DNA from: Zeugodacus cucurbitae
Lineage: Eukaryota > Arthropoda > Insecta > Diptera > Tephritidae
DNA: 64,000 nt
Direction of reading: 5' to 3'
Assembly (NCBI RefSeq): GCF_028554725.1
Contig: NC_071669.1
Location: 47,695,501-47,759,500, forward strand
The notes under the pieces were generated by a model, which searched no databases, had not been told where the DNA came from, and saw only the letters and a list, made by a program, of their open reading frames with translations. How positions within the stretch are numbered: the stretch's first letter is position 1; the number at the start of each line of letters is the position of its first letter. The translations under genes were made by a program, and so were the position numbers. This document shows positions 1-12,167 of the stretch, piece after piece.

Positions 1-360
1 ACAAGCTAAACAAGTGTGTAACGGCGCAAGACGTGTGCAGGGGGAGCGAGTGAAGTAAAGTGAAAACTATTAAGAAGAACAAACAAAGTTACAACCCAAA
101 CAAATAACAAAACTATTCAAGTTCCATCACGCCAACGCGCACACACACACACTCGCACTGTAACCAATGTTTAAATGCTCACACACAAACACAATTAAAA
201 CTCACTCTCGCACTCAGCAGGATACGAATCGAGCACTTTGGCTGCAACCAAAGCACAAGTGAACGACGAAGGCGTGGATGTGACACCGCGCGGAAGTTTT
301 GACAATATTTCTATATATATTAGATATTGTTTTACTGTATAACGGTTGTCCTAAATTGTC
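1..360. other. Unassigned non-coding start of window, possibly transcribed leader
   Basis: The first 300 bases are less AT-rich than what follows and purine-rich, in the style of a fly 5' untranslated exon. A short CA repeat lies at 139-152. One frame is open without an ATG from about 205 to the TAA near 340. No promoter, convincing ATG or donor is visible, so exon status is only a guess. Confidence 0.15.
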
Positions 361-665
361 GATTACATAGATATATGTAATATGCAAATAAAAAGTGTAA
401 ATCTGATTTAAGTCTAATACTAGATTTTCGCTTGTACTGGGTTCGCTAAAATATCTCTCTTACATTGCGAGGCAAACAAAATAGATTTACTTTCTGTTTG
501 AATTATTATGCCGAGCTCAAACCTGGATTTACATACTAATAATCTAACCAAAAATATAGAAAGTAGTCTTAATCGCCATTTCATTAGAACATGTATATAC
601 ATATAACAAATTAAGGAGCAAAAATACAATATTTGTCTTTTAATCTTTTCATAGTATCAGCCATA
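361..665. other. AT-rich DNA, nothing recognised
   Basis: Plain AT-rich sequence between the possible leader and a repeat copy. Reading frames here are short and show no family signature. Confidence 0.5.
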
Positions 666-1300
666 TTTTTATACTCTCGCAACAAAGTTGCTAAAGCGAG
701 TATATAGTTGTTCAGATAACGGCTGTTTGTAACACCTAAAACTAAATGAGTTAGATGTAGGGTTAAACATACCAAAGTGATCAGGATTACGATTAGATTT
801 GAAATCCGGAATTCTGTGCGTCCGTCCAAAATGGCGAAAACGAAAAATATATAAAGTGCCATAACTAAGCCATAATTTAAGTAAAATTTGGCATAAGGGA
901 TCGCACTAGGCGTGAGCACGCCCCCAAATATGTTTTTTTGTATATATCTCGCAAGCCAATAAACCAAACTTTCTGGAGTCGTTTCCCTTACGTGCTCCAC
1001 CACACACCATGATAATAGTTGAAATCGGATAATAATCACGCTCATCTCCCATACAAAGGTTAGGTTGAAAATTACTAAAAGTGCGTTAACTCACTAACCG
1101 AAAATTCCAGAAACACTAAATTTTACATAAGATATGGCAGATGGAAGCTACACTCAGATGTTTTTAAAAAATGGAAAATGGGCGTGACTTCGCCAGACTT
1201 GTCGTCAAAAACCATATCTCAAAAACTACTCGACCGATTTTAATGAAATTTGGTACATAATATTTTCTTAATACCCTGATGAAACGGTACAATTTTACTT
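666..1300 (+). mobile_element. HINE-like repeat, copy A, 3'-truncated
   Basis: This copy begins with TTATACTCTCGCAAC and runs through the shared block containing GCCATAACTAAGCCATAA and CATATCTCAAAAACTACTCG. It matches copies at 4411 and 10816. It lacks the 3' inverted repeat and terminal hairpin and stops near 1300, so it is 3'-truncated. The GTCCGTCC microsatellite is reduced to one GTCCGTCC. Family assignment is by eye from shared blocks. Confidence 0.75.
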
Positions 1301-1365
1301 TGTCTATAGAAGCAGCTAAGGTTAAATGTGTTTCTTCGTGAATCATCGGACAAAAACAATGTTAC

Positions 1366-1545
1366 GATACCCTAGCCTCCATATTCGCCAGACTTGCCGT
1401 CGTTTTCCAAACAAACGAGAAATCGTTGAAAGAGCCAAAGACTAGTCCAAACACCGAGTTTGAGAAATGTATGGACGTAGCTCTACATAAGTGCATAATA
1501 TCGAATGGGGACTATTTTGAAGACAACATTAATGTGGACAATTGA
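1366..1545 (+). pseudogene. Mariner-type transposase C-terminal relic
   Basis: On the + strand the translation gives PPYSPDLPS (from about 1376), the segment just before the third catalytic Asp of mariner transposases. One frame away it gives HKCIISNGDYFE and a TGA at 1543-1545, matching the usual mariner C-terminus (W..R..KCI...G.YFE). The two parts are out of frame and an in-frame stop interrupts the first. Only about the last 50 codons remain, with no inverted repeats, so this is a dead fragment. It differs from the mariners at 14668 and 38055, which are on the other strand and end differently. Its neighbour is the truncated repeat copy A, suggesting successive insertions. Confidence 0.6.
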
Positions 1546-4410
1546 ATATTTTTTTTTTCAAAAATCGAAAATTCCCGTTATTTTTTTAACATAACTCAAA
1601 TTATTGGAAAATCTGTTCAACTGCCTTGTAAAGCGTTAAAATTTACCTAAAATTAGCTTCACATTTCATTTCATTTGATGGTGATCCGTATGGTTTTGAA
1701 GAATAAACGCTGCTTTCGCGATTTCTAAATTTACCGTTATTTCAACAATATTAACATTATAGTAGAGTGTGTGTTGCTTTTAGTTTGAAAGTTCTGCCGC
1801 TCCTGATAATCCTGTTTATTTACAGCATCGAGAAGAATTTCCTAAATGACAGAATACTGAATGAAGACACTGCACATCGACTTGGGTAACAAGCTTGTAC
1901 ACTGGTCTGCTAATTTGGTTGAAAACCATTTCACTTTATTTGACAACTTTTGTTGTCATTAAATTTGACGTAATATAATAAAACGGCCATAATGAAGAAA
2001 TCACGCCATTGTGCAAACATTTTTAGTAAATAGAGGATGTAAGGTATTACCAGGCAGCTTCATAATCTTCAAAAGACATTGAAATTGTAGATCAGTTTAT
2101 ATTAACCAACCCTTTTCTGAAATGGTGTACATACAATTTGACAATAATAATGACGAAAATATGACACATCAGCGACAAACGATCTCATGACTTCTGATTT
2201 TGGAATTCAGGTCTCACAATAGTACTAGTAGTCAGGCAAGTGATGAAGTGTCGCATATTATTGATATTTTAGATTACAAAATATTTTTTTATATAACCTA
2301 AGCCCTTCTTGGTGTTATAAAGAACTGACAATTCACATTACAATAAGGTAGACTATATTTGGAATGTTAATTTGAACTCTAAAGTCACAACTGAGAGATT
2401 TAACATACTACACATTTATTTAGCTATTTAATATTATATTTCACTGTGCTTACACTATGGTTTTTTACAAAAAAAGTTAAGTATTTTCTTACTACAAACC
2501 ATATATGCTTGAGAATAATAAATGTGTACGAAATGAAATAATGAGAGATCTCATCGTTGTATAGTCTTTTTATAGTCTTAAAATTATTTAATTTCATCGA
2601 TGGTTGGTAGAACAAGCATTATCAATTTTAGTAACGAATAGATTAATCAAAATAAACGAGATGATTAATTTTATTACTTTTTTCTACAGTCCACTTGTCA
2701 AATTCTTGATAAACTATTATAGTCAGAGAGATAATCATACAAAATTTAATCCATTTCACATTTAATTGTTTCACTTTTCGACTCAGCTTTAATTTTAACA
2801 TTTTGCGCAAATTTTGTGACACCCCTTTCAATGAAAATAACTGCACATAACGCTGCATGTTTGCGAAAGTTTCGTGTTGTGGCTGCTTCTGTCGCACTGG
2901 GCGTATACGTAATATTTCTACCTTTGCCAAATAACTTGGAAAACTTTATTATTTATGGAAAACTACGTTGGAAACCACACGGGCGCACACGTTAGCACAA
3001 CTACACATGCATACAAGCATATATATACATATATATGAATGAATGTGAGTGTGTGTGTGCGCCGGCATGGCTTCACTTGGCGCTCAGGTGCGCCATTGAC
3101 ACAGCATTGACAGCAGTGCCACACATGCATACAACTGTATATTTGAGTGTCACATTGTGCATTATTTGTTGTTGTTGGCTTTGTTATTGTTATTATTATT
3201 ATTATTATTTATACTCCGCATGCCAACTGCCGGACCAAATTATAACTTTTCCACAGCGCCGCAGTATTTACGCTCCGCAAGTGCTGAGAAACTGTAGTTG
3301 AAGCATTAAAATTATAAATTAATGTTTGGAAATTTGCGAATTTTCCGTGTGCGAAGCTAAAATTATGTGCTCTATTATTAAGTTATATTTTTGCTGCAGC
3401 AAATTTTTAATTGCAAAAATTTGTTTATTTTTGATGAAATTAAGAAATTTATTTTCGTAGCAAATTCAAATAATATATGTATTTTCTATAATTTTGCATT
3501 GCATTTATAATTTGCCAAAGTGTTAACTGTAAATCGTTAATGTTCTCTGCCACATAATCAGCTTTGTTTTTGCTTGGCTTGTGTGCGCTTGATTGCTTCT
3601 GTTTAATTGTGGCTTCCTGTGCGCTGTTGTTGTAGTTATTGGAGTTATGCGGTGTTTGGCTTTTCTTGTAGTTCTTGCGCTAACTGTAATCATGTGCGTT
3701 GTGTGGTAGCATTAATTATGCATAATTAAATTTTGTCAAACTCTCCAAGATTGGCAGGTGGCAGATGTCAATGTAGTTGTGTGTTTGTGGATTTGCAGTG
3801 TGTGCTGAAATTAATATCCATAAGTATGATAGCTTACGAAAGTAGATGAAACTAGACATTAAAGCAAGACAATTATTATTATTTTATATCTATAATTATA
3901 TTCAACTATGTATACATATATGTATGTATGTGTTATTGATGAGTATAGTTTGCTATTCAATTTATCCACAATAGAATGTAATTATATTTTTAATAGTTTC
4001 CTGCTTATTTTATGAAAGTTAAATAAAGTTATAACTCGAGTAAACTCGTAATTAGAGCACAAATAAAGTCGTTTGAGGAAGCCATCTCAATAACTTAAGC
4101 ATATGTGATAATAACTACATTAAATGGTTTGAAAGGAAATGCTTAAAATGAGTCAGTAGCAGATGTTGGTCTATCAAATGTCATAAAAATGAAGATTTCA
4201 TCTCTCCCTCTGAAACTTTTGAAATGAGCATTATATAACATCTTTGAGAAAATTGAGAAAAAAGAGTATTATTCATCTGAAATTAATTGAAAAATTTGTT
4301 GGATAGTATTAAGCGGATGAAAGTTCATAGCGTTTAAACTTAATTTAAGGTTATAATTGACACAAAGACCTGTTTTCAAATGCATTTTTTGTGGGATGTG
4401 TTATTATAGT
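1546..4410. other. Non-coding AT-rich stretch with microsatellites
   Basis: No gene recognised. A TTA-type trinucleotide repeat lies at 3184-3210, and 2990-3300 is richer in GC and CA/TG. A candidate short exon at 1826-1885 was weighed and set aside because its donor is weak. The remainder is AT-rich with short frames only. Confidence 0.5.
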
Positions 4411-5620
4411 TTTTATAGTCTCGCAACAAAGTTACTAAGAGAGTATTATAGTTTTGTTTACATAACGGTTGTTTGAAACACCCAAAACTAAACGAGTTAG
4501 ATATAGGGTTATATATACCAAAGTGATCAGGGTGAAGAGTGGAGTTCAAATCCGAATGTCTGTCTGTCCGTCCGTCCATCCGTCCGTCCGTCTCTGCAAG
4601 CTGTAACTTGAGTAAAAATTACGATATCTTGATGAAACTTGGCATACTTATTTCTTGGCACCATAGGAAGGTTGCTTTCGAAAATGAGCCAAATCGGACC
4701 ACTGCCACGCCCACAAAATGGCGAAAACCGAAAACACATAAAGTGCCATAACTAAGCCATAAATAAAGCTATGGAAATAAAGTTTGGTATAAAGGATCAT
4801 ACTATGAAGGGGTATATTTGGATGTAATTTTTTTGGGGAAGTGGGCGTGGCCCCGCCCCTTACTAAGTTTTTTGAACATATCTCGCAAACCAATAGAGCT
4901 ATATAAACCAAACTTGCTGCAGTCGCCTCTTCCTAATACAGTCCAAAAATGAAAGAAATCGGATAATAACCACGCCCACCTCCCATACAAAAGTTAGGTT
5001 GAAAATTACTAAAAGTGGGTTAACTCGTTAACGAAAAACGTCAGAAACACTAAATTTCACATAAGAAATGGCAGATGGAAGCTGCACTCACATCTTTTTA
5101 CAAAATGGGAAAATGGGCGTGGCGTCGCCCACTTATGGGTCAAAAACCATATCTCAGGAACTACTCGACCGATTTCAATGAAACTTGGCTTGTAATAGTT
5201 TCCTTACCTCCCAATAATATGTTGTGAAAATTGGCCAAATCGCTTCACAACCACGCCTACTTCCTATATACAAGAACTTTGAAGACGATCTGACTCGTAT
5301 ACATTACAATATATAAAGGAAGCACCAGTGCAGATATCGGTGCAGAACTTTGCACAAATACTATGTTAATAGTGTGGCAGAACCATTCTAAAAATCGCCG
5401 AAATCGGACCATATGTTTTTAAGGTCCCATATATCGAACACGAGGACCTCGGTGCTTCTAACCTAATATTATGGTTTCCAACTTTCAATGGATTTTATAC
5501 AATATATATGACAAATATGTGGGTCAAATTGTGTATTATATAATATAAATAAAGTTAAATAAATAAATTGCGAGAGTATAAAATGTTCGGTTACACCCGA
5601 ACTTAGCCCTTCCTTACTTG
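4411..5620 (+). mobile_element. HINE-like repeat, copy B, full length
   Basis: The copy starts TTTTATAGTCTCGCAAC (4411) and ends CCTTCCTTACTTG (5620). A GTCC/GTCT microsatellite lies at about 4558-4595. A 3' copy of the subterminal inverted repeat, TTGCGAGAGTATAAAA, begins at 5568. A hairpin follows at 5585-5602 (GTTCGG stem, CCGAAC) about 18 bases before the end. The core holds repeated blocks, each with AAATCGG and then CCACGCCCAC (4705, 4971, 5251) alternating with TGGGCGTGG (4841, 5114). No transposase frame exists. The layout of paired subterminal repeats, microsatellite and terminal hairpin is that of DINE-1/Helentron-associated non-autonomous elements. That class is inferred. Confidence 0.8.
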
Positions 5621-5953
5621 TTTTTTTATTTATTGCTACAGAATAATACTATTTTAGCGGAATAATCCTCTTTATAGTATTGTTCCAAGTTCTGATTAAA
5701 TCTTTAGAAACTCAGAAGTGATTTGAGACACGATTCCTACTTTTATTAGAAATAAAAAAAAAACATTCAAATTGATTATATAATATAATATTATAGAAAA
5801 GATGTTGGAGTATGGAGGAGACCTTCTTAGTCCCGATATATTTAACTCTAAAATTCACAACCAAACTCATTTATCAAATTATGCTAATGTAAAGCAGAGA
5901 AAGAAGCAAAGTCCTTCTAAAAAATATTTCATATAAAAGCTTTCATTATCTTC
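5621..5953. other. AT-rich DNA, nothing recognised
   Basis: Short AT-rich spacer between two mobile elements, with no coding or repeat signature seen. Confidence 0.5.
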
Positions 5954-5957
5954 TTAA

Positions 5958-6384
5958 CCCTTTCATGCCCAATATTGTCTATCGGCAAGGTACTTACCGG
6001 CTTCTAACTCTCGCTATTTAAATATTTTTGACCAGCGGTTTTTTGTTGTGCAAGCTTACAGTTACTTTTTCTGATATGAGCTTTGCACGTGTTCATTCAG
6101 TAGGCGTTATCCGCAGAGAGAACTTGGCAAAAATCGTTCGAGAAAAAAGTTTTACAAACGTGGTATACAAAAATTGTTCAAAAGCATAAAAATAATTGTT
6201 TTATTTTAAAACAAAGTGAACTATATAAATAAATAAAGATAAGAGAGTTATTAAAAAAAAAAATTGTATGAGAAAAGTGTTTAGTTTATTTATGATAATT
6301 TAATTTGTGCCTATAAGCAACATCCTGTAACTAATGAACCAGGATACATAGGACTTTGCCCATTTTAATTCGGGCATGAGAGGG
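5958..6384. mobile_element. piggyBac-like MITE, 427 bp
   Basis: The left end reads TTAA then CCCTTTCATGCCC (from 5958). The right end reads GGGCATGAGAGGG then TTCA (6385-6388). The ends are inverted repeats matching at 12 of 13 positions, and the flanks fit a TTAA target duplication with one base changed on the right. TTAA duplication plus a CCC start is the known mark of piggyBac-type transposons. The AT-rich interior has no long frame, so this would be a non-autonomous deletion product. Strand is arbitrary. Confidence 0.65.
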
Positions 6385-6388
6385 TTCA

Positions 6389-7790
6389 CAAGCAGAGGAC
6401 GTGAGACTAATAAGAGAAAACTTTAAGTCCGCGTATTTTGAAATGTTCGTCAGCTTAATCAGAGGAGTTGGACGCAACAGAACATAACTACTGTCATAAT
6501 TATATTCTATGCTTGATATTCAACGGCCAGGGTGGCCAGAATCGGCAGAATGCACTGTATTCATCTAGACAAAAGAAAGCGGTTTCTTACTACAGCGCCA
6601 TCTTGTACGTCCTTATAAAATTATCATTTGAGTTGAATCAATAGATAAGATAGAAAGTATAACCAATATTCTGATATCCACGAAAAACATCTCCGTAATA
6701 ATGACGCTTTTTATTGAAATTCATTTGAGATCATTGAGAAAGGCGGAATTTACAAAAGTAATTCTAAGAGATATTAGAATTTTACTCAGATCGATTTGAA
6801 ATTTTATGATGATATATTAAACATATTTTATAATTTAATAACACAAAAAATGTGTTTTTTTTTTTCAATTTTCAAACGCATCTAACTCCTTAAACGTCGT
6901 TTTATAAACAAATTGGGTCAACATTTAAGCGAAAACCATTCCAGCTTAGCTTTTCAAACACAAAAAAACAGTCGAAGAAAATAGTATCAATGTCTGTTCC
7001 TTGTTTTTAATTATTCAATATTATTATTTAAGTCACTAAATGATGGTCCACTATGAACTATGTCGTCGAGTGCTTTATTTCCTTCTCCTCTTCAGGCATA
7101 TATTCTTTCAAGGAACATACTGGTAGAAGCTCATTGAAAATAATTATCTGGGATACTCAACGGATTTTATAAGTTCAACTATGAGTTGAAATTTCTGGCG
7201 AGCACATTAAACATACTTAAGACTTAAGTTTACCATTTACCTTAATTATTAATTATGAATTATTCATATGATCGAGTCCAAAGAAAATATATTTATATTT
7301 TAGGAATTCATTCGAGTAACAAGTTCATTCGGTATATGTACTTGTTGTCAAAGAAGGATCCATAGTTTCGTCGATAGTATTGCCCCTTTTCCATATAAAG
7401 GACCATACTTGGAGCAAGATGAAGCAGTAATTTAAGCTGTTAAGCCCTTGAAAAAAAGGATTTTTCGATTCTGATAATAAATCATTTTGAAGGCAGATTC
7501 TTTCCAAGAACGTATAGTACCCTTTAAGGAATAACTTATCAAATGTATTGACGCTATAAAGAATTAATAAAACATAAATTTTTTGTGTCAACAGTTACCA
7601 CCATTGCTTGGAACCATTGCCAGTGTTCTAACAAAACTTGAATATCCACCTCAAAAATAACCGCCGGCGGCATTGAAGCAAATAATTTATTTAAACAACG
7701 AGTTAACGGTAAATACGGCAGAAAGCCAAACGAAATGAGACCAAATAAATTTGCGTGCAAAGAAAACAATAAAATACGAGAAAATGCCGG
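6389..7790. other. AT-rich DNA, nothing recognised
   Basis: AT-rich sequence with scattered stops. No transposon signature, splice pair or structured repeat was recognised. Confidence 0.45.
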
Positions 7791-9345
7791 TATTTCGGGG
7801 ATTTATTTGCCATAAACAAATGTATTTTTACCAACGCACACATGCAAGCAGAGCGCTGACAGAAAAACAATCATAAAAAAATGTGGGTAAATACTTAGGT
7901 AAATTCGCATACACCGCAATGCAAGCCGAAATAAAGGAGAGAAGAAATAAAAAAGGCAACAAAACACAAGAACAGAAAGCAGCTAGTAAGGCAAGGCAAC
8001 CAGAGTAACAGCGACATTAGGACACTTGAATGCAAGGCAGCGCAGTTGCCACGGAGCGCAGAGACATACATACATATATATGTAGATATATAGTATATAT
8101 ATACACTCATATGTTTTCACATATGCGCTCGCCTGCATTATTATGTGAGTCACAAAGGATCAGAATCCTTACTTCTTTGTTTGTATGTTTATGCGGTTGT
8201 GTGCTGCTGTGCTGCCTGTTTACTTATGCAAAGGTCTGAGGAAGCAAAATAAAATTGCGCAAATAATACATTGCATACTTTGCATTGCACGATTGTCGTG
8301 CTGATCCAAGCTTGAACCAAGCAGTTTAGTGGGCGGAAGGCGCGGCATATGCATTACCACGGGCGAACACGTTTCGGCGCTGCTTGTTGCCACACAGAAT
8401 GCGCCACAACAACAGCACACACACACACACGCACACTGGCGCGCATTAGTGCATACTTTGGCGGAAAATCACATGTTTACTCGAACGGGAAGGATGTGAT
8501 TTGGTTATGCGACACAACGCCGAAAAACAAACACACAACCATATACATGTATATGTATACACATATGTACAACCAGCAGCACGTAAGCCAACGGTGGTGA
8601 CTTTTGACTTTTTTCGGCAATGTTGCATGCGTACAAACATACATTGAAGCATATAAAAAGCTTATGTATGTATGTGTGTGTCTTCGCTTGCCACACGCGA
8701 ATGTGCAGGCTGAAGTGGCGAAAACGGTGACTGCGGCCGGTAATGATGCATTTTTTATGTGCCACACAAACACACATAAAAAAGAACAACAAAAACACCA
8801 AGCACTATTAATGCCTACTTGCCGCTTATTGACTTGCCAGCGCTTGAGACACAACGCGAAAAGTCGAAAAACAGGCGAAAAGAGCGGTGGGCTGCGCTGC
8901 GGGCTGCCAGCCGGATAGGCAGAGCAGCTGACAGTCAAGCCGTTACTGAAGTGGCTTAATGGAAATTAAGGCGTTGGCGTACGATTTTATGCTCCTGTTT
9001 CATTTTCCCATTACTCGTTTTCTTCACGCGGCTGCTTTACGAGCGTGCGTGTGTGTGTGTGCCATGTAAATGCTTTGTTGCAAGGTGCCCGACTGTGGTG
9101 TGTGAGGCGCTCCATAATATTGTCGTGCAGTATATAAAAGTGGCAGTTATGCAGCACACAACAGCGAATTTTTCCATGGATTTTACGAGTTTAACTGGCA
9201 AAGCGTGCAGGCGAATGACATAATTAAGTAACTGCACAACAACTCTTTGGCTGGCGGTAAGAAATTTAGGACAATCGAGATTAAGGCTGAGGTTCATTTT
9301 ATATATGTCATAAAGTACACATCGAGAGTGTAAAGATGGCAAAAC
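7791..9345. other. Non-coding, GC-richer stretch with CA/TG repeats
   Basis: This stretch is visibly richer in GC, with CA repeats at about 8416-8430, a TG repeat at about 9046-9060 and alternating TA/CATA runs at 8080-8105. Overlapping frames on both strands come from these repeats. A TATATAAAAG box at 9131-9140 has no initiator at the right distance. The composition resembles conserved non-coding DNA in fly introns, but no function can be assigned. Confidence 0.4.
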
Positions 9346-9771
9346 TTGTGAATAAACTACATATGTATTTGGGCTTGGATTTCAATTTCATTTAATATTC
9401 TTAATATACTAATAACTAACAGTTTTAAAGAATCCAATGAAGATTATATGGTTCTGTGGATCTCAGAATGCACTCGTACAATTTTGTACTTTAATTATAC
9501 CGAATGGATAAAGAAGAAAGATCCAATTAGTTTAACATGGGCCTCTCAAACAGCGCACAACTGAAAAAGAACAGCTGAAATTATTCAAAATATCTCGTTT
9601 AATCTTGTGGTCGCCAGCTCATGGACATACACTTACGGAGCCACTTCGGGAAGAAGACACTAGGATTATCCGCAGTTGAATCGAATATTAACATTAACAT
9701 CCATAAACTCTCTATAACTCAACTTTAAAGAATTCTAATCGACTGGGAAGTATCAAGTAGCTGATCTAAAG
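9346..9771. other. AT-rich DNA, nothing recognised
   Basis: No coding, repeat or signal sequence recognised. Confidence 0.45.
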
Positions 9772-10480
9772 TTAGGTTAGGTTCGAAGGCTGGGGTCGCA
9801 GCGGATACCACTGATCCTTTGTTATACAACAGAAAACACTACTATCAATGGTTCAAGGCGACCCTCATGTGTCGACAAAACGCTTAAAGTCTTTCATAGC
9901 TTTCCTTAGTACTCTAATATCAAGTCCAGCCAATTCGGTGTAGGTACCGATGCTTACCGATATTCTTTAACCTGAGTGTTATGAAAATTGACATTGGGTT
10001 GGAAATTGACGAGATGATTCCACCTCAACTTCTTCCATACGCTTGCGCTTGACAAAAACTCTAGACTCTCCGCATGCGTACCTATTGGATAATCGAGAGA
10101 TGAACCTTTCTGAGAGAAGAAGCAATTCGAAGAATCTCTGGCATTCCATAATGGACAGAAAGTACAAGTTTTGGTTGTTATCCAGCGTTGACCGAACTCA
10201 TGTGAGTTCTATAAGTGGATCACGGACTACCGACTTGTTCTCAATTCGATGACTATAGCTAACAAATGAGCCTGAAAGAGAGAAGACTATTATCTCATTA
10301 TTGACTGCCTACGATCTGGTCGGAGTTCCGTTATCCACAGATTTAAAATTATCGCCAGCACTTGCATGGTTTCAATATGTTCTGAGCAGGGATTCAACAT
10401 ATGAGGTCCAGTAAATTTTTTACGCTCAAGATACGTATCACTTTAGGTAAAGATACTTTAACGATAGATTGATCGATTTG
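9772..10480. repeat. Possible decayed interspersed repeat opening with TTAGGTTAGGTT
   Basis: The block opens with TTAGGTTAGGTTCGAAGG and is more balanced in base composition than its surroundings. Broken frames are present on both strands, for example 9979-10167 (minus) and 10043-10252 (plus). It has the feel of an old dispersed element, but no catalytic motif or inverted ends were found and there is no second clear copy here. The right boundary is a guess. Confidence 0.25.
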
Positions 10481-10815
10481 TAACTCAAAGTAATTGTGTT
10501 ATCAACAATTGTGCTTTAAGAAGTATTTATACAACACTATTTAAACTGGTCATCCTATTAACATGTCAGTTTATAGATTGTCAATTAAGAATCAGACACA
10601 TCATCAGACGCTCGGAAAACGAGTACTCTTAATGAAATAGTAAATATATATGTATAAGTATAATCTAGGAGATGATAGCTTTGAAGAGGAACATACAAGA
10701 TGTGCTTGAGGCCACGATATTTCAACCGTAAGGGAATTTTGTTATATAACATGTTCTGAGGAATATATGCCTCATCGATCTTGTAAAAAGAAACTGATTA
10801 AAAAATATTTGATCA
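10481..10815. other. AT-rich DNA, nothing recognised
   Basis: Short AT-rich stretch leading into the next repeat copy. Nothing recognised. Confidence 0.45.
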
Positions 10816-12167
10816 TTATACTCTCGCAACCAAAGTTGCTAAAGAGAGTATTATAGTTTTGTTCACCTAACGGTTGTTTGTAACACCTAAAACTAAAAGA
10901 GTTAGATATGGAGTCATATATACCAAAGTGATCAGGGTGACGAGTAGATTTGAAATCCGGATGTCTGTCCGTCCGTCCGTCTGTCCGTCTGTCCGTCTGT
11001 GCAAGCTGTAACTTGAGTAAAAATTAAGATATCTTGACGAAACTTGGCACAAATATTCCTTGGCACCATAAGAAGATCAAGTTCGAAAATGGGCGGAATC
11101 GGACCATTGCCACGCCCACAAAATGGCGAAAACCAAAAACACATAAAGTGTCATAACTAAGCCATAAATGAAGATATAAAAGTAAAATTTGGAATAAAGG
11201 ATCGCACTTAGAGGAGGCATATTTGGATGTAATTTTTTTGGGGAACTGGGCGTGGCCCCGCCCACAAATCGGTTATTTGTATTTAACTCGCAAACTAATA
11301 AAGCTATATAAACCAAACTTTCTGCAGTCGGTTCTCTTATACACCCCACCACATACCATGAAAATAGTTGAAATCGGATAATAACCACGCCCACCTCCCA
11401 TACAAAGGTTAGGTTGAAAATTACTAAAAGTGGGTTAACTAACTAACGAAAAACGTCAGAAACACTTAATTTTGCAGAAGAAATAGCAGAAGGGAGCTGT
11501 ACTCAGGTTTTTTTACAAAATGGAAAATGGGCGCACTTATGGGTCAAAAAGCATATCTCAGGAACTACTCGACCGATTCGAATGAAATTCGGTATATAAT
11601 ATTTTCTTGACACCCTGATGACACGTGTGGAAAATAGATGAAATCGGTTCACAACCACGACAACTTCCCATGTAACTCAATTTTGAAATCCATCCTATTC
11701 CATCACTTTATAATGTAAACATAAGGAACCAATGAAGATAACGGAATAAAACTTTACACAAGTAGTGCATATCACCTCTGGCTTCACTTGTGAAAAAATT
11801 GTCGAAAACGGACCATAACTTTTCAAGGCCCCAGATATCGAACATGTTGAACTCAGCGCCTAAGGATAAATTTTAACCAAAAATATGGGTAAATCTCTCA
11901 GATATCTCGATTTAATTCAGAGGAAATTGTTTTCTTCTAATAGTGTGTCTCTGTTCCAAAAATTATTAAAATCGGGTCATAATATTTCCATATACCTCAT
12001 TGTAAGTTTTTCAAAAGTATCTTCTCCTAGCTCCCATATACCTAATTATATGTTTTTCAAAAATACGGTGAGCTTTATTCCGCATATATGTATTGGTTAA
12101 ATTTCTTCAATAAATTGCGAGAGTATAAAATGTTCGGTTGCACCCGAACTTAGCCTTTCCTTACTTG
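10816..12167 (+). mobile_element. HINE-like repeat, copy C, full length
   Basis: The copy starts TTATACTCTCGCAACC and ends CCTTTCCTTACTTG. The 5' end folds as nested arms: TACTCTC pairs with GAGAGTA and GCAAC with GTTGC. The GTCC/GTCT microsatellite is at about 10962-11000. The 3' inverted repeat precedes a hairpin at 12132-12149. In the hairpin the loop differs from copy B (TTGCAC against TTACAC) but the stem GTTCGG/CCGAAC is unchanged. The core holds CCACGCCCAC and GGGCGTGG boxes. It is longer than copy B because it retains extra core units near 11830-12060. Confidence 0.8.

Noticed and set aside
1826..1885. A 60-base open segment between TTTATTTACAG and GTAACA that could be an exon.
   Set aside because: The donor lacks the usual G at +5 and the flanks are weak; it is likely chance or old transposon DNA.
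4539..4751. Frames crossing the GTCC microsatellite of the repeat as conserved proteins.
   Set aside because: The Arg/Thr/Asp- or Ser/Val/Arg-type strings are translations of the GTCC repeat inside a non-coding element.
4411..5620. The abundant repeat as a canonical Helitron, TIR transposon or LTR.
   Set aside because: No TC start or CTRR end, inverted repeats are not at both outer ends, and there is no direct long terminal repeat.
9131..9190. TATATAAAAG with a short ATG frame downstream, as a small gene.
   Set aside because: No initiator at the correct distance, and the frame is only 15 codons.
9780..9800. GGTTCGA word as a tRNA T-loop.
   Set aside because: No cloverleaf arms could be found around it.
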